Shown here: positions 57,485 through 64,000 of the stretch, one piece after another
How the letters are laid out: the number at the start of each line of letters is the position of its first letter
Numbering within the stretch: position 1 is the stretch's first letter
From: Plantago major
Lineage: Eukaryota; Streptophyta; Magnoliopsida; Lamiales; Plantaginaceae
Reading direction: 5' to 3'
DNA: 64,000 nucleotides
Assembly (NCBI GenBank): GCA_026545765.1
Contig: CM048844.1
Span: forward strand, 53,788,932 to 53,852,931
Made by a program: the position numbers and the translations under genes
Notes under the pieces: model-generated
Told to the model about the DNA's origin: nothing
Databases searched by the model: none
The model's input: the letters and a program-made list of their open reading frames with translations, nothing else

Positions 57485-60400
57485 AATGCTTCCTGGACTA
57501 AAGCACAATGGCTATTTGATAGTGGATGCGGAAAGCACATGACAGGAGACAAAGCAAATCTGGTCGATTACAAAACATGCAACACAGGACCAGATATCAG
57601 ATTTGCTGGAGGAGAATTAAATCCCTCTCTGGGATTCGGCAACGTCAAATTGGGAACATTAACAATCACTGACGTATAACATGTTAAGGATTTGAAATAT
57701 AATCTATTTAGCATGAGCCAGTTTGCAGACAAAGGTTTTACTATAAAATTCAAAGCAAAATACTGCAAACTAATTGACAATGAGTCAAAGCAGACAGTCT
57801 TGGTTGCCGGACGGAAAGGCAGTCTTTATGTTGCCGATTGGGCATCTGCCACAACTGAAGAATGTCTCATAGTGAGTCAATCTGGTCACACAGAAGAGCA
57901 CTGGTTATGGCACTAAAGAATGAGTCACTTGAACTTCAAAACTCTGAACAAACTTGCCAAGAAATAGTTAGTGGTTAGCTTTCCCAAAACATCTTTCAGA
58001 AAGAATGGTATCTGTTCTGGATGTCAGATGGGGAAACAATCCAAAATCGCTTTCAAGTCCAAAACTAGACACTCTAGTGTTAGACCACTGCAACTATTAC
58101 ACATGGATCTTTTTGAATCATCTGTAACTAGTTATGCAGGAAGGAAGTATGGTCTGGTTATTGTAGATGACTTCTCAAGATTCACTTGGGTTGTCTTTCT
58201 GAAACACAAATCTGATGCCAGGGTGGAGATACCGAACTTGCTGAAAAAGCTTGAAGTCATGAAAAATGACAAGGTATCTGCAATCAGAACAGACCATGGT
58301 ACTGAGTTTGTCAACCAGTACATAAAGGAGTTTTGTACCTGCAAAGGTATACAACACCAACTTTCCTCTGTAAGAACACCTCAACAAAATGGTGTTGCAG
58401 AAAGGAAAAACAGAACCCTTAAAGAAGTTGCAAGGACGATGCTAGCTGACACTGAAATAAGTGAAGTTTATTGGGTTGAAGCTATAAACATAGCCTGCTA
58501 CACTCAGAACAGATGTTTGATAAACAAACAACATGACAAGACCCCTTATGAAATCTTGGTTGGTAGACCCCCTAATATCAAACATCTGAGAGTATTTGGT
58601 TGTAGATGTTTTGTTCTAAACAATGGAAAAGATTATCTGAGAACATTTCAACCAAAGGCAGATGAAGGTGTATTTCTTGGTTATTCCACGAATAGCAAAG
58701 CCGACAGAATTTACAACAAAAGAACAAAAAAAATTGAAGAATTTCCTATGAAACTTCCAGAAATGGAAACTGAAGATATTCATCATGAAGCTATCTCTGG
58801 AAATAATCTCTCTGAAAGATATGTTCCAGATAGCTCAAACACTGAACAAGTGTCAGACATTAATTGCCCTTCTGAGGAGCAAAATGTCTTAGATACTGAA
58901 AAAGTATCAAATCAAAATCCCAGTGATTCACATTCAAATCATTTGGATATTGATCCTACTAGCACTAAACCTATGATGAGATGGATCAAGGATCATCCTG
59001 CAAAAGATGTGATTGGACCAATTAATCAAGGTGTTAGGACTAGGAGAGCAATAGCTGAAAATGCTAATTCTCTCTTTGGATGTTTCATCTCAAATATTGA
59101 ACCTAAATATATAGAAGAAGCATTAGGAGACCAAGACTGGATCTCTGCAATGAAAGAAGAGTTTGATCAATTTGAGAGAAACAAAGTCTGGAAACTAGTT
59201 CCATTTGTGGAAGGAATATCTGTGATTGGAACTAAATGGGTTTTCAGAAACAAAATGAATGAATCTGGTGAAATAACCAGAAACAAAGCAAGATTGGTTG
59301 CCAAGGGATTTACCCAGACTGAAGGCTTAGATTTTGATGAGTCATATGCACCAGCGATTGGATGCAATAAGACTCTTTCTAGCCTTTGCAGCTCATAAAG
59401 ATTTTAAAGTTTATCAGATGGATGTCAAAAGTGCATTCTTGAACGGTGAACTTGCAGAAGAAGTTTATGTTGAGCAACCACCTGGCTTTGAAGTTTCCTC
59501 AGAAAGTAGAATGGTCTATAAACTACAGAAAGCTCTATATGGACTGAAACAGGCTCCAAGAGCATGGTATGACACTTTGGCCAAATACCTTCTGGAAAGT
59601 GGTTTCAAGAAAGGTGAAGTTGATAAAACTTTATTTACCTTAAATCATGATGGGAAACTACTCTTAGTTCAAGTATATGTTGATGACATCATATTTGGAT
59701 CTAAGGACAAGCAACTTTGTAATGACTTTGCAAATCTCATGAAAAGTAAGTTTGAGATGAGCATGATGGGAGAAATGAATTATTTTCTAGGATTGCAAGT
59801 CAAGCAACTCAATGATGGAATATTCATTAGTCAAACAAAGTATGCAAAAGATATGCTCACAAAATTCAATCTTAAGCCTTCTGAAAAGAATGCTAAGATA
59901 CCTATGAGCATTGGAACCAAAATGACCTATACTGAATCAGATAAGAGTGTTGAAGAACATAAGTATAGGAAATTGATAGGTTCACTACTTTACCTCACTA
60001 CAAGTAGACCTGATATTCAATACGCCGTTGGAGTGTGTGCTAGATTTCAGACAAATCCGATGCAAACACACTACACACATTGCTATGAAAATATTAAGGT
60101 ATGTAAAAGGTACAGTAGATGTAGGATTGTGGTATCCTAAAGAAAGTGGATTGAGTTTAGCTGGGTACTCAGACGCTGATTATGCTGGATCACTGCTTGA
60201 TAGGAAAAGCACCTCAGGAACTTGTCCGGGTACTAGAATTATCTCGTGGTTTAGCAAGAAGCAAAACTCAATTGCAACTTCTACCACAGAGGCTGAATAT
60301 ATTGCTGCTGGTTGTTGTGCAACACAAATTCTGTGGATACAACAACAACTTAAAGACTATGGACTCGATGAAAAGAAAACTCCCATTTGCTGTGACAACA

Positions 60401-60624
60401 CAAGTGCTATTGCGATTACACAGTATCCTAAATTTCATGCCAGAACAAAGCATATTTATGTTAGACATCACTTCATCAGAGACCATGTTGAAAAAGGCAA
60501 TATAGAGATACTCAAGATTGGCACTGAAGACCAACTTGCAGATATCTTCACTAAGCCACTACAAGAAAGTAGATTCTTAGCCTTAAGACATAGTCTTGGA
60601 CTAATAGAACTACCAATGAACTGA
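57485..60624 (+). pseudogene. pol: pol of copy H, broken
   Basis: It follows CAG at 57482-57484. The protease has FDSGCGKHM (Asp codon 57518). TAA at about 57677, TAA at 57914 and TAG near 57966 interrupt one frame. The integrase is open from 57971: CSGCQMGKQ, HMDLFES (first Asp), RTDHGTEF (second Asp) and NGVAERKNR (Glu) are all intact. A 5-base deletion near 59354 shifts the RT frame; RT keeps YVDDIIFGS (59676-59687). An insertion near 60072 shifts again. RNase H has [25 protein letters not shown] and DNTSA intact, to the TGA at 60622-60624. All catalytic residues checked are present in H, unlike F, but the frames are not. Confidence 0.9.
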
Positions 60625-60638
60625 AAAAGTTCAGGAAG

Positions 60639-60776
60639 CTGGAACGGGCATCCAGAGAGGAGGTATCTGGAACAGGCTTCCAGAGAAGAGAAAAGAGAAA
60701 TCTGGAACGGGTATCCAGAAGTCAAAAAGGATAAAGAGCAAAAAATGACTTAAGATCTCTGAGACGGGAACTCAGA
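60639..60776 (+). repeat. Four hairpin repeats after pol, copy H
   Basis: Units lie at 60639-60655 (stem CTGGA/TCCAG, loop ACGGGCA), 60666-60684 (TCTGGA/TCCAGA, loop ACAGGCT), 60701-60719 (TCTGGA/TCCAGA, loop ACGGGTA) and 60758-60776 (TCTGAG/CTCAGA, loop ACGGGAA). The array starts 15 bases after the pol stop. Confidence 0.75.
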
Positions 60777-61214
60777 TATCTGAATCACTCTATAAACGGG
60801 GAACAAAAAGGAGAATAGTACAACTATCTGCAGTTAACTACTCTCTTGAAATTCGCATTATTTCTATCTTGATGAAAAACTTGGAAAAATCCTAAGTATA
60901 AGACAGATTCAGATGCAAACAGTGTTCTTGGTCATACAAAAACGTGATTCAGATAGCTAATATCCAAAATTCATTAAATGGGCACAATTACACTTGTTGA
61001 TTGTGATCATTGCTGAAGAAGCAATGGTGACCCTTGATGAAATTAAGCGTTTGATCTATACGGTGGAAATTAATTCACAGTAAATAGTGGACTGTAAAAA
61101 TTCTGACAAAGCCCACTTTGCATTTAATGCCGAACTAGCTTTTTCTCACGCTTGCAAAAACATACGTACACACAAAATCAATTTGTATGTATTTGTCTGT
61201 TGAGATTCTATTGC

Positions 61215-61224
61215 TATATATATA
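61215..61224 (+). promoter_or_regulatory. TATA box upstream of ORF3, copy H
   Basis: TATATATATA lies 150 bases before ATG 61374 in a context shared with copies A and F. It would place a transcript start near 61250 with a leader of about 120 bases. Confidence 0.5.
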
Positions 61225-61373
61225 GGATTTTGGCAAAAGAAATCACTTTCGCCTAATCCAAAATTGCGACTTGCACAAAAATAGCAAAACCTTCTCTTGA
61301 TTCTCTGCAAACCTTCTACAATCTCTGCAAATCGAGATTAAGTTTTTCTGCAAAGAATTATTGATATAAAGAG

Positions 61374-64000
61374 ATGGCCCCAAAGAATTCTTCCACACTG
61401 AAATCTCAATCCTCCACTGGTACTGCTGAAAAGCAAGCACCAGAGTTGGTTATTGTGAACAACCGACTGGTAGGAGATTTTAATCCTGACCATTGGACTT
61501 CAAATCACAGAATGATTTGGGGTGGTGCCATAGTTGAGGAATACCTCACGGCTGCAATAGAGAACCAAGCCAACAGAAAGCTGATTCTTGATATGCTTGA
61601 AAAGGCACAAATCAAGGGTTTTCTATCTGCTCGCCCAAGTGTAATTTCATCACTCGATGTGTTGGAATTCTACAACAACTCCAGGATAATTTCCTGTGTT
61701 TACGAAACCTTTGCAATAGTGTCTGTCAAAACCTCAGTCCAAGGAAAGGAAATCCTTCTGGACTTAACAACTTTCTATAAGTTGTTTGAGTTTCAAAATC
61801 TTGGAAAGGATTTTGAAATAAACACCAAGGATGATGATCTCCTTGAAGGTGTTAAACAATTGTACAGTGACGTGTGTGATCTTGAAAAATCAGATACACC
61901 CACTGAGTTCAAGCTTGCTGACATCCGAACTAGACATCTGATGGTTCACTGGGATGTATTGGCTTGTATTCTTCACAGATGCTTTGATGGTCTACAAGGA
62001 GGTGCTGACCAGATAAGCCAAGAACGATGGATCATGATGTTCTTGTTGAATCAACAAGACAAAAGGCTGGAAAACCCTTTTAACTGGGGAAAGTACGCCT
62101 TCATGAAGTTTGTGAAGAAGATTCAAGGCTTCGAACGTAAGATCGCCAAAGGACTAGCTGAGCCAAAGGCCACAGTAGGCTATGGTCTGAAGATATGCTA
62201 CTTGCTGGAAAAGCTTGGCATTGAGCTCAGAGAGACGGCTCAAATCGCCAACAGTAACCTACTCTACAAATATGAGTATACGAGCATGATGAAAAAGGTT
62301 GCTAGATCTCAGAAAGGTTCTAAGAAGCGAAAGACTGAAGAGGTATCTGAGGGAAAAGTTGCGACCAAGAAGCCCAGAACTTCAAGAAAGAAGTCTGCTG
62401 GAAAATCAGAAGACACACCCAAAGAGGTTGTCGATTCCCAGATACCTGCAGCCAATGCCGATGAACTGATAAAGGCAGATGAACTCATCAATGCTGTAAA
62501 AGAGTTATCAACTACTGAACAAGTAGACTCAGCAAGAGAAAGTGCTTTCAGAAATGTGAAGACTATTACAGAAAGCCTTGCTGATGAACTCATAAATGCT
62601 GCCAAAAGTGGTGAAAAACACCAAGCCCTATCTGCAGAAACCGCAGGAATTGTGGACCAATCAGTTCCTAATGCTGATGAGAGCTCTGACGATGAAGATG
62701 ATGAACTAGTCATCTCTCAAGTCCTAGAAAGATCAAAACGGGCTAAGGTTACTGAAATAGTAACTGGTGATAAGGTTTCTGAAGAAGAACCTACACCTCA
62801 GGTTGCTGAACAAGCACCTATAGCAAAGGTTGTTGGTGCAAACACATCATCAGGGAACGTTTCTTACACACAACTTCAAGAAGCCCTGATGAGTGGTAAT
62901 TTAGTGCTGGCAGATGCTGATGAAAATGCCACATCTAAAAGTCTGGAAGAACACTCTACTGACCGATCTTCTTCTTCCAGACAACCACAACAACCACAAC
63001 AGCCACAAGTGGTTGACGAAATGGTAAATGAACTCCATTTCGACTTACCAAAGAATGCAAGATATCTTTGAAGAAAATCCTGCAAAAGAGCAGGTTCCCC
63101 AACTCAATGAGAGGGATCAAACTGAGACATCTACTCAGAATGATCAACCAGGGGAGGCAATTTAGTTGCACACTCAGGAAAGGTGTGAAGTACCTAAAAC
63201 TTCAAACAAAGAAGTTGTACTGGAACAAGAAGACCAAAGTATAAAAGGGTCACAAGTTCCACAGACCAATCAGCCTGACAATGCTCAGGTAGCTGAATGG
63301 TTTAACTCCTACCTTGTGAAAACGTTTATGCTTGTATATCTTGTTACTTATATAAAAATTCTTTGTTACAGGCTGAGTTAGAAACACAGAAACAAGAGGA
63401 AGCTGGAAAGCTTGCCTCAGAAACTGAGAAGGAGGTTATCCCAACCTCGCCTCTTAAGAAATCTGAGCCTGTACCACAGATCATTGATTCTTAAGATAAC
63501 ACTTTTCAGTCATTTGTCTATGTGCTTAATCATTTAAAGTAAATGTTTCTAACAGGCTCCAACTGAGAAAGAGGAAGATAAGGCAGAAATGCCAGAGACC
63601 GACAAGGTTTCTGAAGAACACATCATTGAGCCTTCTAGCATGAAGGTACATGAAAAATCAGTGATAAGAATTCTTCATCATGGGTTATCTTAAACTTCTT
63701 CTAAAATATTCAATACTTTCTACTTACAGGCTCATTCAGAAGTAGAAATGCAAAGGGAAAAAGTTGCGACATCCCCTGCATCAATGGAAATTGATGAAGC
63801 TCCCAAGGCAACATCGCATAAAGAAAACCAGAAACTGAGAAAGTTTCTGAGAAAAATGACTCTGAGCTTCCTATTGAGGAAGTAAGTCCAAAACTCAGAA
63901 CTCATTAAAGCATTCTTGCACAAATTCTTTCAAATAATTTCCTAAGTATTGTATTAATTCTCAGGTTCAAGAAAGAAAGGCTGATGAGGACCAGACTTCC
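61374..64000 (+). CDS. ORF3 of copy H, exons 1-5 (runs off the window)
   Basis: Exon 1 starts at ATG 61374 and is open to 63071; a one-base change near 63065 and a TAG near 63164 spoil its end. Exons are 61374-63288, 63372-63479, 63556-63645, 63730-63881 and 63965 onward. The first 330 residues form an ordered-looking domain (MIWGGAIVEEYL, EFYNNSRIISC, RTRHLMVHWDVLACILHRC, NPFNWGKYAFMKF). Next come a Lys/Arg-rich stretch (KKRKTEEV, KKPRTSRKK), probably a nuclear signal, then DELINA repeats, an acidic run, and a Gln/Pro stretch. Exons 2-5 are Glu/Ser-rich with (V)SE motifs. A one-base loss in exon 4 shifts its frame. The function is unknown; it may be a captured gene. Confidence 0.72.
63289..63371 (+). 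other. ORF3 intron 1, copy H
   Basis: 83 bases, GTAGCTGAAT...TTTGTTACAG, phase 0, same borders as 24828-24905 in copy F. Confidence 0.76.
63480..63555 (+). other. ORF3 intron 2, copy H (donor lost)
   Basis: 76 bases, beginning ATCATTG instead of GT, ending TTCTAACAG before GCTCCAACTG. Copy F has an intact GT here. Confidence 0.62.
63646..63729 (+). other. ORF3 intron 3, copy H
   Basis: 84 bases, GTACATGAAA...CTACTTACAG, then GCTCATTCAG. Phase 0. Confidence 0.75.
63882..63964 (+). other. ORF3 intron 4, copy H
   Basis: 83 bases with a consensus donor GTAAGT and acceptor TTCTCAG before GTTCAAG. It matches intron 4 of B and F. Confidence 0.76.

Larger units (their letters stand above)
60625..61373 (+). 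other. Spacer between pol and ORF3, copy H
   Basis: 749 bases without a gene. It contains the hairpin array at the pol end, a middle stretch conserved with copy A (around 60820-61110), the TATA box and the ORF3 leader. Confidence 0.75.
53167..64000 (+). mobile_element. Sirevirus-type element, copy H (5' LTR to ORF3)
   Basis: It reads 5' LTR, primer site, gag, pol, hairpin array, TATA box and ORF3 exons 1-5, then leaves the window. It has the same LTR subfamily as copy A, including the TGTTAGGAAATTTGTTAGAT start. It is inserted in the 3' region of element G. Gag-pol is broken in several places, but ORF3 exon 1 is open for 565 codons. Confidence 0.93.

Noticed and set aside
61374-63071. ORF3 as a retroviral envelope gene
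   Set aside because: It occupies the place of env-like genes of Sireviruses, but no signal peptide, membrane anchor, furin-like site or Cys-rich ectodomain is visible; basic nuclear-signal-like stretches and coiled coils argue against it.
1-64000. LTRs of A and H as a pair of one element
   Set aside because: They are in opposite orientation and both are 5' LTRs with primer sites.

Overview
The window is repeat-rich plant DNA, almost certainly from a eudicot nuclear genome. I find no host gene. Almost every base can be assigned to LTR retrotransposons nested inside one another, seen through their gag-pol domains, primer-binding sites, TG...CA LTR ends and target-site duplications. I do not claim a species.

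Two groups dominate. The first is an unusually large Ty1/copia Sirevirus-type family, with five copies here: A (1-8992, minus), B (8993-13968, minus), D (pieces between 13969 and 39619, minus), F (19391-36472, minus, both LTRs present) and H (53167-64000, plus). Copies A and H run off the window edges. The second is Ty3/gypsy: element G (about 40048-53166, plus, Tat lineage with two RNase H domains and an antisense ORF), a remnant T1 of another Tat/Athila-type element (39620-40047), and two solo LTRs (16033-18326 and 26158-27575) plus one LTR fragment (10661-11319). The nesting order reads T1 > D > B > A on the left. F and one solo LTR also sit in D, the other solo LTR sits in F, G interrupts T1, and H interrupts G.

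The complete copy F (about 15.7 kb without its own insert) shows the family plan: 5' LTR, iMet-type primer site, gag with a zinc knuckle and a long coiled coil, a stop, pol (protease, integrase, RT, RNase H), an array of short RNA-hairpin-like repeats, a conserved TATA box, ORF3, ORF4, polypurine tract and 3' LTR. ORF3 and ORF4 are the novel part. ORF3 is split by a series of 74-84 bp introns (GT...AG apart from two decayed sites), all in phase 0, shared by F and H. Copy B lacks one of these introns exactly, which is direct evidence of splicing in the family's past. ORF4 carries a roughly 215-residue domain that I do not recognise.

All gag-pol copies are broken by stops and frameshifts, many of them C-to-T/G-to-A type, as expected of old methylated elements. 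The window therefore contains fossils and no intact element, but the repeated copies allow comparison of which accessory signals were kept.
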